From positions 22,382,001 through 22,446,000 of the forward strand of contig NC_063257.1 of assembly GCF_019578655.1 (NCBI RefSeq): 64,000 bases of DNA, written 5' to 3'. The position numbers and the translations under genes are program-made. This DNA is from Ricinus communis (lineage: Eukaryota; Streptophyta; Magnoliopsida; Malpighiales; Euphorbiaceae). Shown piece by piece: positions 1-10,976 of the stretch (its first letter is position 1; each line of letters starts with the position of its first letter). The notes below the pieces were generated by a model that saw only the letters and a program-made list of their open reading frames with translations, was not told where the DNA came from and searched no databases.

Positions 1-834
1 AGCATTGCTCTCTGGGCTGAGTTCAGTTGATTGCCGGAGTTAAGGTCCCTGATCGAGCTTGCTCTCTGGGCGCCGGCTTATTTGGAATTCAAGTGTTCAG
101 GATGGAGGTAAGGACCCTAATCGAGCTTGCTCTCTGGGCGCCAGTCTTATTGGATTAAGAGAGCCAAAATGGTCATAGAATTTGGGGTTAGGGTTCTCAC
201 CGAGCCACTCGTCCCGTAAAAGTAAAAATATATTTTTATTTATTCATTTATTAATTTATTGTGGTATGATTATAATATGGATTGTATTTACGTGCATGGT
301 TGATATTTTGATTCGAATGATTAATATTTTATGTCAAGGAAATAGTAGGGTATGATTATAGTATGGTTTGATATACTGATTTGAATAATCTATGTTTTCT
401 GAGAAGAAGCAATAGTCCCTAGATTATTTGATTTTAACTCACTCTCGAGACTGACAGTCTCATTTTTACTGTTTTTTTTTTCAGATTCGTGACTGTTAGT
501 CCTCTCGCGACTCTTATTCAGTAACCCGACTCCTTCATCATCGGGTGAAGTATTTGATTTGGTATGTAAATTGGTAAATCTTAGATTCTCCGCAGTAGTA
601 ATAGTAGATGTATCAGTTGTAAATTTTCTGAGCTTCGGGTCTCGCCTAGTTTTTCTGGCAGACCGAAGTATTTATGTAGAATGTAGCTATTAAGATAATT
701 TGTGGTTTTAATAATATTAATTTGAGATGAGATTTGTTTAAGTCAGTGAGTGTCAGGCTTACTACGGGTTTCGGTGGCCTTACGCCTACCCATTCCCTAG
801 TGCCGGTCACGGGCCCACGGGTGGGGTCGTGACA
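1..834 (-). mobile_element. Family A gypsy LTR, left copy (entering from window edge)
   Basis: Read on the minus strand, this LTR starts TGTCACGACC at 834 and runs off the window at base 1. It is the reverse complement of 6397-7430: the first ~100 bases after each start and the CTCTCTGGG/CCCAGAGAG blocks match. TG start and length fit a Ty3/gypsy LTR. No coding sequence belongs to it here, so it is a solo LTR or one end of an element lying left of the window. Basis: direct sequence comparison by eye. Confidence 0.75.
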
Positions 835-2092
835 TATATAATAATAATCATAGTCTAACAAAATCATTCAACACATATCAAAATAAAGATTTAGAAATTC
901 GAGGAAAGAAAACATGCAATTTGTATGTGGAAATAATAATAATGATTGTATTAATATAACATTAACTATCAAAATAAAGATATAATATTACTGCTCATAA
1001 TATTGAAATTGTCCTCAATAATTAATAATTAATTAAATTATTTATATTGCGATACTAATAATCATTTTAAACATAATTTCTAAAGTAGCATATTAATTTA
1101 GACTTGGCAATAGTGCAGAGATTATGTGACTTTAACTCACAGTTCTAACGCGTTCTGCAGTTCGCTCCTACGCCTTGGATGGAGCTGGCGGGAAGGCCGG
1201 ATTAGATTAGACTCTTAGATTAGACTGCCTAAAATTAATTTAGACTCAAGAAATCTGTCGAAAATTCAGTAGAACTTCCCCTAAATTACGAACATTTACC
1301 TGCCGTAAAACGGGTCAAGAACCTGCCAAAGACACATCAAATATGTTGGAATTAAATAACAGGAGCTGGGCCACAAGAATTGCATTATTATTTTCCCGAC
1401 TACACAACACCACAACACAATTAATTAAATTCAAATTATTTTTAAACTAGCCATCACAAGCAATTAATAGCCACAATAATTTTCTAACATTACAAAATAA
1501 TTTTTAGAGTCTAAATAAAATTATACCGAGTCGAAATTGTAATATTTCGCGCTTCCGGAAAACACCGGGTGTCGGAATTCGAATCCGAAAGTGCCTACAC
1601 AAAGCTCGAGTTGCAGGGAGACCAAAAGTACAAGAATTTCAGCCGAAAAACCGACGGGCCGAAAAAGTGCTGCTCTAGCGACACTTCCTGAGGCTGCCGG
1701 AGAGGATTTGCCGGTGGGGAGAGTCGTTTCCAGAGTTTTCGAGGGGTGGGGAGTCCGTTTTCGGCGTTGGTTTGCTGAAAAGATGCCGGCAAGAGGCCGA
1801 ACGACGATGACAGTCCCTTACTCTTCGGTCGGGTGAGCAGTAGAAGGGAAAGAGAGCTGGTGGCGGCGGCGATGGCTCCAACAGGAGAAGCGGTGAAGGA
1901 GGGGAAACAGCCGGCGAGGGGGAGGGAAGGGGGAGGAAGAGAGAAAGGAAAGGAGGGAGAGGGGGAAAGGAGAGAGAGAAGAGAGAGGGAAAGGGGAGGG
2001 GAAAGAAAAAGAAGGAGAAAAATAAATTCTCTTTTTCATTTTTTAATTTTATTTTTTTATTATTATTTTTAAAAAAAATACTGGATATTACA
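835..2092 (-). mobile_element. Family B gypsy 3' LTR (Tekay/Del-type), truncated by family A
   Basis: On the minus strand the LTR starts TGTAATATCC at 2092, directly after a polypurine tract and an integrase tail, so it is a 3' LTR. It is homologous in the same orientation to 7431-9439: shared blocks lie around 1050-1150 and 7710-7800. Its far end is cut by the family A LTR at 834/835. The GA/CT-rich stretch at 1890-2010 yields long open frames on both strands; these are compositional, not genes. Confidence 0.7.
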
Positions 2093-2107
2093 TTCTACCC
2101 CCTTAGA
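2093..2107 (-). other. Polypurine tract of family B gypsy
   Basis: The minus strand reads TCTAAGGGGGTAGAA immediately before the LTR start TGTAATATCC. A G-rich purine run abutting an LTR is the plus-strand priming site of gypsy elements. It sets the LTR boundary and the minus orientation. Confidence 0.75.
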
Positions 2108-2145
2108 AAAAAATTCAACCTCGACTTTTTAAAACACGACTCACT

Positions 2146-2641
2146 TTAGGATTGAAATAAATGAGGGTAGAGACTCCTCATTTCCAGCTCGGTCTCCCAG
2201 GTACATTCTTCAAACGAATGATTCCGCCACAACACCTTAACCATTGGAATAACCTTAGAGCGCAGTTGGCGAACTTGAGTATCCACGATCATGACTGGCT
2301 GCTCCTCATAAGTCAGATCTTCGCTTACTTCCACATATTGAGGTTGCAACACATGCGAAGGGTCCGAAATATACTTCCTTAACATCGATATGTGGAATAC
2401 CGGATGCACGTGCGAGAAATTCGGCGGCAAGTCCAGCTTGTATGCCACCTCCCCAATTCTGTCAACAATCTCAAAGGGTCCCACATAACGAGGGGCCAAT
2501 TTTCCCTTCTTGCCAAACCGCATCACACCACGCATAGAAGACACCTTCAAGAACACATATTCCTGACAGTGAATTCCACGTGCTTCCATTTCGGATCCGC
2601 ATAACTTTTCTGCCTACTAAAAGCTCTCTTCAGCCGCTCGC
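2146..2641 (-). pseudogene. Gypsy integrase C-terminus with chromodomain-like tail (fragment)
   Basis: A 147-codon frame covers 2146-2589. It carries the post-catalytic integrase region ([19 protein letters not shown], then VAYKLDLP and [12 protein letters not shown]) followed by a chromodomain-like segment ([14 protein letters not shown]). This arrangement is typical of Tekay/Del chromoviruses, whose chromodomain tethers the pre-integration complex to chromatin. Homology continues in another frame to about 2641 ([16 protein letters not shown]), so there is a frameshift near 2560. The rest of pol is missing because the fragment stops at the edge of the 39-bp array. It sits directly upstream of a PPT and 3' LTR. 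A non-functional remnant. Confidence 0.85.
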
Positions 2642-5600
2642 AGACAAATATACCCCTTTTACGGGATTGTTTTCTCATATTATGAAATTAACCCATTTAA
2701 GGGGTTGTTTTCTAATACTCACAAATATACCAAACTTACGGGGTTATTTTCTCCGATTGATAAATATCCCCGTATTATGGGGTTGTTTTCTCATATTAAA
2801 AAATTTACCCTTTCTACGAGGCTGTTTTCTCAGACTTGCAACTACACTACTTTTATAGGATTATTTTCTTATATTCATAAATATACATGTTTTACGGGAT
2901 TATTTTCTTATATTGACAATATAGCATTTTTGCGGGGTTATTTTCTTATATTGACTAATATACTTCTTTTACGGGGTTGTTTTCTCATATTAAAAAATTT
3001 AACCCTTCTACGAGGCTGTTTTCTTATATTAAAAAATTTATTCGTTCTATGAGGCTGTTTTTTTAAACTTGCAATTACACTTCTTTTACGGTGTTGTTAT
3101 CTCAGATTCATAAATATATACGTTTTACTGGGTTATTTTCTTATATTGAGAAATATAAAACTTTTATGGGGTCGTTTTCTCATACTAAATTATTAGCATT
3201 ATTATGGGGTCGTTTTCTCAACTTCATAAATATACACGTTTTACGGGGTTATTTTCTTATATTGACAAATATACTGCTTTTACAGGGTTGTTTTCTCATA
3301 TTATAAAAGTAACCCATTTAAAGGGTTGTTTTCTCAAACTCACAAATATACCAAAATTACAGAGTTATTTTCTCCAGTTGATAAATACCCCCGTATTACA
3401 GGGTTGTTTTCTCATATTGAAAAATTTACCCCTTCTACGAGGCTGTTTTCTTATACTCGCAATTACACTACTTTTACGGGTTTGTTTTCTTATATTCATA
3501 AATATACACATTTTATGGGATTATTTTCTTATATTGATAAATATACAACTTTTACGGGGTTATTTTCTTATATTGATAAATATACCCCTTTTACGGGGTT
3601 GTTTTCTCATATTATAAAAGTAACACATTTAAGGGGTTATTTTCTCATACTCACAAATATATCAAAATTACGGGGTTATTTTCTCCGATTGATAAATATC
3701 CCCATATTACGGGGTTGTTTTCTCATATTAAAAAATTTATCCGTTCTACGAGGCTGTTTTTTTAAACTTGCAATTACACTTCTTTTATGGTGTTGTTATC
3801 TCAGATTCTTAAATATATACGTTTTACTGGGTTATTTTCTTATATTGAGAAATATACCACTTTTACGGGGTCGTTTTCTCATACTAAATTATTAGCACTA
3901 TTATGAGGTTATTTTCTCAACTTCATAAATATACACGTTTTACGGGGTTATTTTCTTATATTGACAAATATACCGCTTTTACGGGGTTGTTTTCTCATAT
4001 TATAAAAGTAACCCATTTAAGGGGTTGTTTTCTCATACTCACAAATATACCAAAATTACGAAGTTATTTTCTCCGATTGATAAATATCCCCGTATTACCG
4101 GGTTGTTTTCTCATATTAAAAAATATTCCCCTACTACAAGGCTGTTTTCTCATATTCGCAATTACACTACTATTATGGGGATGTTTTTTCAAATTCATAA
4201 ACATACACATTTTATGGAGTTATTTTCTTATGTCGATAAATATACCCCTTTTACGGGGTTGTTTTGTCATATTATAAAATTAACCCATTTAAGGGTTGTT
4301 TTCTCATACTCACAATTATGTCATAATTACGGGGTTATTTCCTCAGATTCATAAATATCCCCGTATTACGGGGTTGTTTTCATATATTAAAAAATTTACC
4401 TATTCTGCGAGGTTGTTTTTCCATATTAAAAAATTTATCCGTTCTACGAGGCTGTTTCCTTAGACTCGTAATTACACTACTTTTACGGGTTGTTTTCTCA
4501 GATTCATAAATATACACGTTTTACGGGGTTATATTTTTATATTGATAAATATACCACTTTTACGGGGTCATCTTCTCATACTAAATTATTAGCACTGTTA
4601 TGGTGTTGTTTTCTCAAATTCATAAATATACAAGTTTTACAGGGCTATTTTCTTATATTGACAAATATACCCCTTTTACGGGGTTGTTTTCTCATATTAT
4701 AAAATTAATCCATTTAAGGGGTTGTTTTCTCATACTCACAAAAATGTCAAAATTACGGGGTTATTTTCTTCGATTGATAAATATCCCCGTATTACGGGGT
4801 TGTTTTCTAATATTTATAATTATACCCCTCTTACGGGGTTGTTTTCTCATATTAAAAAATTTACCCCTTCTACGAGGCTGTTTTCTCAGATTCGCAATTA
4901 CACTATTTTTACGAGGTTGTTTTCTCAGATTCATAAATATATACGTTTTACGAGGTTATTTTCATATATTGAGAAATATACCATTTTTTCGGGGTCATTT
5001 TCTCATATAAAATTATTTGCACTATTATGGGTTTGTTTTTCAAATTTATAAATATACATGTTTTACGAGGTTATTTTCTTATATGGACAAATATACCCCT
5101 TTTACGGGGTTGTTTTCTCATATTATAAAATTAAATATACCCCTCTTACAGGGTTGTTTTCTCTTATTAAAAACTTGACTCTTCTACGAGGCTGTTTTGT
5201 CAGACTCGCAATTACACTACTTTTACCGGATTATTTTCTCATATTCATAAATATACACGTTTTACGAGGTTATTTTCTTATATTGATAAATATACCATTT
5301 TTACGGTGTCGTTTACTCATATTAAATTATTAGCACTATTATGGGGTTGTTTTCTCAAAATCATAAATATACGCGTTTTACGGGGTTATTTTCTTATATT
5401 GATAGATCTACCCCATTTACGGAGTTGTTTTCTCATATTATAAAATTAACCCATTTAAGGGGTGGTTTTCTCATACTCATAAATATACCAAAATTATGGT
5501 TTTTTTTTTTCGATTGATAAATATCCCTGTATGGGGTTATTTTCTCATATTAAAAAATTTATTCTTTCCACGAGGCTGTTTTCTCATATTAAAAAATTTA

Positions 5601-6396
5601 CCACTTCTACGAGGCTGTTTTCTCAGAATCGCAATTACACTACTTTTACGGAATTATTTTCTCAGATTCATAAATATACACGTTTACGGGGTTATTTTCT
5701 TATATTTATAAATATACGACTTTTACGGGGTCATTTTCTTAAATTCATAAATTTACACGTTATACGGAATTTTTTCTTATACTGATAAATATACCCCTTT
5801 TACAGGGTTATTTTCTCATATTATAAAATTAACCCATTTAAGTAGTTGTATTCTTGTACTCACAAATATACTAAAATTACGACGTTATTTTCTCTGAGTG
5901 ATAAATATCCCCGTATTGCGGGGATGTTATCTAATATTTAAAAGGGGTTGTTTTCTGAGATTGATAAATATACATGTTTTACGGGGTTATTTTCTTATAT
6001 TGAGAAAAATACTCCTTTTTATGAGTTCTTTTCTCTTATTATAAAACTAACACATTTAAGGGGTTGTTTTCTCATACTCACAATTATACCACAATTACGA
6101 GGTTATTTTGTCCGATTTATATGCCTGTATTACAGGGTTGTTTTCACATATAAAAAGATTTACCCCTCCTACGAGTTTATTTTCTTATATTAAAATATTT
6201 ACCTGTTCTACGAGTATGTTTTCTTAGATTCGCAATTACATTACTTTTACGGGGTTGTTTTCTCAGATTCATAAATATACACGTTTTACGGAATTTTTCT
6301 TATATGATAAATAAACCACTTTTATGGGGTTATTTTCTTATACTGACAAATATATTCCTTTTACGGGGTTATAAAATTAACCCATTCAAGGGGTTG
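2641..6396. repeat. 39-bp minisatellite array, ~96 units, with higher-order structure
   Basis: The unit is about 39 bp, with core TTACGGGGTTGTTTTCTCAT followed by an A/T-rich half such as ATTAAAAAATTTACCCCTTC. Several unit variants alternate (HTAAATATACACG, CTCACAAATATACC, GCAATTACACTAC, CTAAATTATTAGCAC). The CTCACAAATAT variant recurs at 2718, 3339, 3650, 4038, 4309, 4735, 5476, 5859 and 6077. Most spacings are close to whole multiples of 39, which shows higher-order duplication. Because 39 is divisible by 3 and the unit lacks stops in two frames, 13-residue-repeat open frames appear; I do not regard these as genes. The left edge abuts integrase sequence and the right edge abuts an LTR start. 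Confidence 0.93.
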
Positions 6397-7430
6397 TGTC
6401 ACGACCCCACCCGTGGGCCCGTGACCGGCACTAGGGAATGGGTAGGCTTAAGGCCACCGAAACCCGTAGTAAGCCTGACACTCACTGATTTAAACAAATC
6501 TCATCTCAAATTAATATTATTAAAACCACAAATTATCTTAAATGCTACACTCTACATAAATACTTCGGTCTGCCAGATAAACTAGGCGAGACCTGAAACT
6601 CAAAAATTTACAACTGATACATCTACTATTACTACTGCGGAGAATCCAAGATTTACCAATTTACATACCAAATCAAATACATCACCCGATGATGAAGGAG
6701 TCGGGTTACCGAATAAGAGTCATGGAGAACTAACAGTCGAATCAAAAATATAAATGGAGACTGTCCCTAGAGTGAGTTAAAATTAAATAATCTAGGGACT
6801 ATTGCTTCTTCTCGGAAAACATAGATTATTCAAATCAGTATATCAAACCATACTATAATCATACCCTACTATTTCCTTCACATAAAATATTAATCAACCA
6901 TGCACGTAAATACAATCCATATTATAATCATACCACAATAAATTAATAAATGAATAAATAAAAAAATATATATTTACTTTTACGGGACGAGTGGCTCGGT
7001 AGAACCCTAAACCCCAAAATCTAGTAGCCATTCGGCTCTCTTAATCCAATAAGACTGGCGCCCCGAGAGCAATGCTCGACCAGGGACCTTACCTCCACCG
7101 GTCACTTAAATATCCAAATAAGAAATCTAGTAGCCATTCGGCTCTCTTAATCCAATAAGACTGGCGCCCCGAGAGCAATGCTCGACCAGGGACCTTACCT
7201 CCAGTCTGGTCACTTAAATATCCAAATAAGAAATCTAGTAGCCATTCGGCTCTCTTAATCCAATAAGACTGGCGCCCCGAGAGCAATGCTCGACCAGGGA
7301 CCTTACCTCCAGTCTGGTCACTTGAATTCCAAATAAGCCGGCCTAGAGAGCATCGCTCGATCAGGGACCTTAACTCCGGCAATCAACTGAACTCAGCCCA
7401 GAGAGCAATGCTCGATCAGGGCAAACAAAT
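6397..7430 (+). mobile_element. Family A gypsy LTR, right copy (inverted relative to 1-834)
   Basis: It starts TGTCACGACC immediately after the 39-bp array (CAAGGGGTTG before it) and is the reverse complement of the window's first 834 bases. Its 3' part holds a three-copy tandem repeat. No PBS or coding sequence follows; family B sequence begins at about 7430. The LTR end is therefore approximate. A solo LTR inserted into the array is the simplest reading. Confidence 0.7.
7021..7343. repeat. ~107-bp tandem repeat, three copies, inside family A LTR
   Basis: The block beginning CTAGTAGCCATTCGGCTCTC recurs at 7021, 7127 and 7235, a period of 106-108 bp. Each copy contains GGCGCCCCGAGAGCAATGCT and CAGGGACCTTACCTCC. 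The inverted LTR at 1-180 carries fewer copies, so copy number varies between family members. Confidence 0.85.
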
Positions 7431-9439
7431 CCATAATAACCTTATGTCCATGATCATTAATGGCAGACGCCGTCCCGATGTAACCCATCAAAGCATGTTC
7501 TACAAGCCACATTTCCCAATTCGCAATCATCACATATAATAAATATCATTATCTGATGAACTCAACCAACACGTATCGAAATAAAGATTAAAGATTTAAG
7601 GTAAAACAACGTGCAATTTGTGAGGGGAAAAATAATAACGCTTATCTTATTATAACATACTAATAATAATATTTATATTATTTCAAATATTAATAATCAA
7701 GTGAAATCATTTATCTTGCGATACTAATAATCATATTAAGCACAAATTCTAAATAGTATATTAAAATCGGACTAGCAATAGCGAAAGATTAAATGACTTT
7801 AACTCACGTAGTTTGGCGACCTCCTAGCTCGCCCCGGTAGGAGCGAGCCCAATGACAGATCATCTAATCACGGAAAACAATTTATCAATACCGAGACAAT
7901 CCATCATTAATCCTAGGTCTAGACTCCTGACTGTCTAAGAATCTCGACTCGGAGAATTCTACCGAAAATCCCAGAACCTCCCTACAACACGAACACTACC
8001 CCCCGTGAAAACGGGTCCAGACCCGCCGGAAAAACACTCCAAATATCCAACAATTTAAATAACGGGAGTCGGGTCCCCAAACTTCACTATTTCCGACTCG
8101 CCACACAAAGACAAAATACGACTATGGCAGGCCAACTGACAGACAAATATTTTTGACTCACAAAAATCATTAAATACTCAATATAAACCATTAGACACAA
8201 TTAAACCAAGAATTCCAAAATTAACGGGCCAAAGATAATTACCGAGACGCTTTGGCCGGCCGACTCGCCTCCACCACGGAGTCCGATCGACGATCCGAAC
8301 ACACCATCGGACTCACAACGACGCGCTGAAGACGATCCCCACTTCCGATTTTTCGATCTGACACCCGATCATCCAGAGAGATTTGCGGACAATCTCGACT
8401 GTCGATTCGCAAACGAAGCCCGATCGCCACGAAACCAGTGCCATCGCGAAGCTTGAGCCGAGGAGAGTCGGGATACGCCTCCGATCGTCCATCCTCCGGC
8501 CGGATCTCGCCGGAAAAACCCAAAACACTACCGCCTCCACTTCACGGAACTCTCTCCTCCGTACCACCAAAACCGACGCCGCTACCGCCAAAAGGAAGCT
8601 CTCTCCAAAGGGAGCCGATCGCCACCAAGATCGGGAACAAATGGAACGACGCCGAAGTCGCCACACGTCGGGCGATTCCGCCGCCGACGCCACCGCCTCT
8701 ACCGCCACCATCGTGTTTCGCCGCTGCTGCCTCCTTTCGACGCCAACACCGCCTCACTGGCCTCCAGCGTCCGTCCACCATGGACGCCGACGCCTCTCTC
8801 TCCTCCCTTTCTTCTTCTTCCTTCTTTCTTTTCTCTCTCCCCGATTCCATTTCTTTCAATATCGACATTTGACCCTGAACTTTTCCTTTATTGCAATTTG
8901 GTCCCTCAACTTTCTTAATTACTTACAATTTCATCCAGAATTCCAATTTGACCCCAAACTTCTTTTTAGCCTTTCAATTAAGCCCCTAACTATTTAATTT
9001 GGGCCAAAACCGAACCGAAATACACAATTACACAAATACCCCTGACCGACATATTTATTTACAAAATACCAAACTCACAAATTTCCATTAAAACCCCATA
9101 AAATAAAATTATACTTTTAATCCTTATTCCAAAATAATCCTCCAATTAAATCCTATACACAATTAAATTAAATAATCAATTTCCAACTTAAAATTTAATA
9201 CTACTAATCAATTATAATACCAATTTTCCCAAAATTCTTTTATAAAAACATCCTTTATAATTTCTTCCAAAATTTTCCAATATATAATTTTATTTATATA
9301 AATATGCATTTGGAAAATTTGAATAACCAAAATATAATCATTTCTCAAATAGTTTACTTGAATAAAAATAAAGCTAAAATTAACTTAAATAAAAACTCAC
9401 TATTAAATATATATTAAAAAAAAAATTCCGGGTGTTACA
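7431..9439 (-). mobile_element. Family B gypsy LTR, second copy (minus orientation)
   Basis: The minus strand begins TGTAACACCCGGAATTTTTT at 9439. The sequence is homologous to 835-2092 in the same orientation and is nearly the reverse complement of 9681-10697. The GC-rich block 8430-8870 gives open frames on both strands, but nothing in them is recognisable and the matching block in the inverted copy is not conserved as protein. No PPT or pol precedes it; instead the 39-bp repeat abuts the LTR start. The left limit beside family A is approximate. Confidence 0.68.
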
Positions 9440-9680
9440 GTTGTTTTCTCATACTCATAAATATATCAAAATTACGGGGTTATTTTCTCCGATTGATAAA
9501 TATCCCCGTATTATGGGGGTTGTTTTCTCATATTAAAAAATTTACTCCTTCTACGAGGCTGTTTCTCAGACTTGCAATTACACTACTTTTACGACGTTAT
9601 TTTCTGAGATTCATAAATATACACTTTTCACGGGGTTATTTTCTTATATTGAGAAATATACCACTTTTACGGAGTTGTAT
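9440..9680. repeat. 39-bp minisatellite remnant between head-to-head LTRs
   Basis: About six units of the same 39-bp repeat as 2641-6396 (TTGTTTTCTCATACTCATAAATATATC, TACGAGGCTGTTTCTCAGAC and so on). It lies between the start of a minus-strand family B LTR (9439) and the start of a plus-strand one (9681). Each LTR begins at a different phase of the unit, consistent with two independent insertions into one array. Confidence 0.88.
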
Positions 9681-10697
9681 TGTAACACCCGGAATTTTTT
9701 TTATATATTTAATAATGAGTTTTTATTTAAGTTAATTTTAGCTTTATTTTTATTGGGTTTAATTTGAAATGATTTAATGAAAAATTTAATATTAATCAAA
9801 TAAATGAGTTATTTTCTATACCCAATTAGTTTGAAATTTTAAGAAATTATTCAAGTAAATTATTTGAGAAATGATTATATTTTGGTTATTCAAAATTTTC
9901 CCAAATGCATATTTATATAAGTAAAATTATATATTGAAAATTTTGGAAGAAATTATAAAGGATGTTTTTATAAAAGAATTTTGGGAAAATTGGTATTATA
10001 ATTGATTAGTAGTATTAAATTTTAAGTTGGAAATTGATTATTTAATTTAATTATGTGTTAGGACTAAATTGGAAATTTATTTTGGAATAAGGATTGAAAG
10101 TATAATGTTATTTTTATGGGGTTTTAATGGAAATTTGTGAGCTTGGTATTTTGTAAATAAATATGTCGATCGGGGGTATTTTGTAATTGTGTATTTTCAA
10201 TAATTCGGATTTGGCTCAAATTAAATAGTTAGGGGCTTAATTGAAAGGCTAAAAAGAAGTTCGGGGGTCAAATTGGAATTCGCAGGATGAAATTGTAAGT
10301 AATTAAGAAAGTTGAGGGACCAAATTGTAATAAAGAAAAGTTTAGGGGTCAAATGTCGAGTATTGAAGGGAAAGAAATCGAGGAGAGAGAAGGTAGAGAG
10401 AGAGAGAGTGCGGCCACGGGAAGAGAGAGAGGGATCAGCAGCACGGTGGCGAGCCCGGGCGCTGAGGCGGCGTATACCGGTGGGCAATAGCGGCTCAGTA
10501 GCGTGAGGCGACGGGAATCGCTGTGGCGGCCAAGGCCGCTCCTACTGCTTCCCAGTCGAGTGGCGATCGGCCTCCCTGGCAAGGGCTCTCTTTTGGCAGC
10601 AAGAACGCCTGTGGTGGCCGGAGACGGAAGATCCGGTGGAGAGAGAAAGTAGGGGGCAGCCGTTTTCCCATGAGCTCCCATGAGGATGGATGATCGG
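9681..10697 (+). mobile_element. Family B gypsy LTR, third copy (plus orientation, truncated)
   Basis: Starts TGTAACACCCGGAATTTTTT and follows the reverse complement of 7431-9439 closely. For example, AGTAATTAAGAAAGTTGAGG at ~10296 matches the minus strand near 8910, and GAGGATGGATGATCGGAGG near 10681 matches the minus strand near 8480. The right end is replaced by 39-bp repeat at about 10697, so the LTR is incomplete. Confidence 0.72.
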
Positions 10698-10976
10698 AGG
10701 ACGGCAAATATACCCCTCTTACGGGATTGTTTTCTAATATTGACAAATATACCCCTCTTATGGGGTTGTTTTCTCGCATTAGAAAATATTCCACATTTTT
10801 TGCGGTGTTTTCTCATGTTGAAAGATATATCCCTCTTATGGGGTTGTTTTGTAATATTAATAGATATACTCCTCTTACGGGGTTGTTCTCTCATATTAAG
10901 AAATATACCACTTTTTTGGGGTTGTTTTCTCATGTTGAAAGATATAACCCTCTTTTAGTGTTGTTTTCTAATATTG
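10698..10976. repeat. 39-bp minisatellite, third block (~7 units)
   Basis: Units such as TTACGGGATTGTTTTCTAAT followed by ATTGACAAATATACCCCTC total exactly 39 bp. This block resumes the array beyond the family B LTR and ends at about 10976, where Athila-derived sequence starts. Confidence 0.9.

Noticed and set aside
2705..4702. Long plus-strand open frames with repeated LRGCFLIL or TGLFSYIDKYT
   Set aside because: They follow the 39-bp DNA repeat in two overlapping frames at once and have no start context, introns or homologous domain. They are a by-product of a unit divisible by three.
2641..6396. CRISPR-like or promoter-array interpretation of the repeat block
   Set aside because: Units are contiguous without unique spacers and the DNA is clearly plant.
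8383..8997. GC-rich open frames on both strands in 8240-8997, and 1591-2072
   Set aside because: They lie in family B LTRs, overlap each other on opposite strands, and show no conserved protein between the LTR copies.
6397..9439. A single 3-kb LTR with ends TGTAACACC (9439) and GTCGTGACA (6397)
   Set aside because: In the left copy the A part is inverted relative to B, so A and B behave as separate units.
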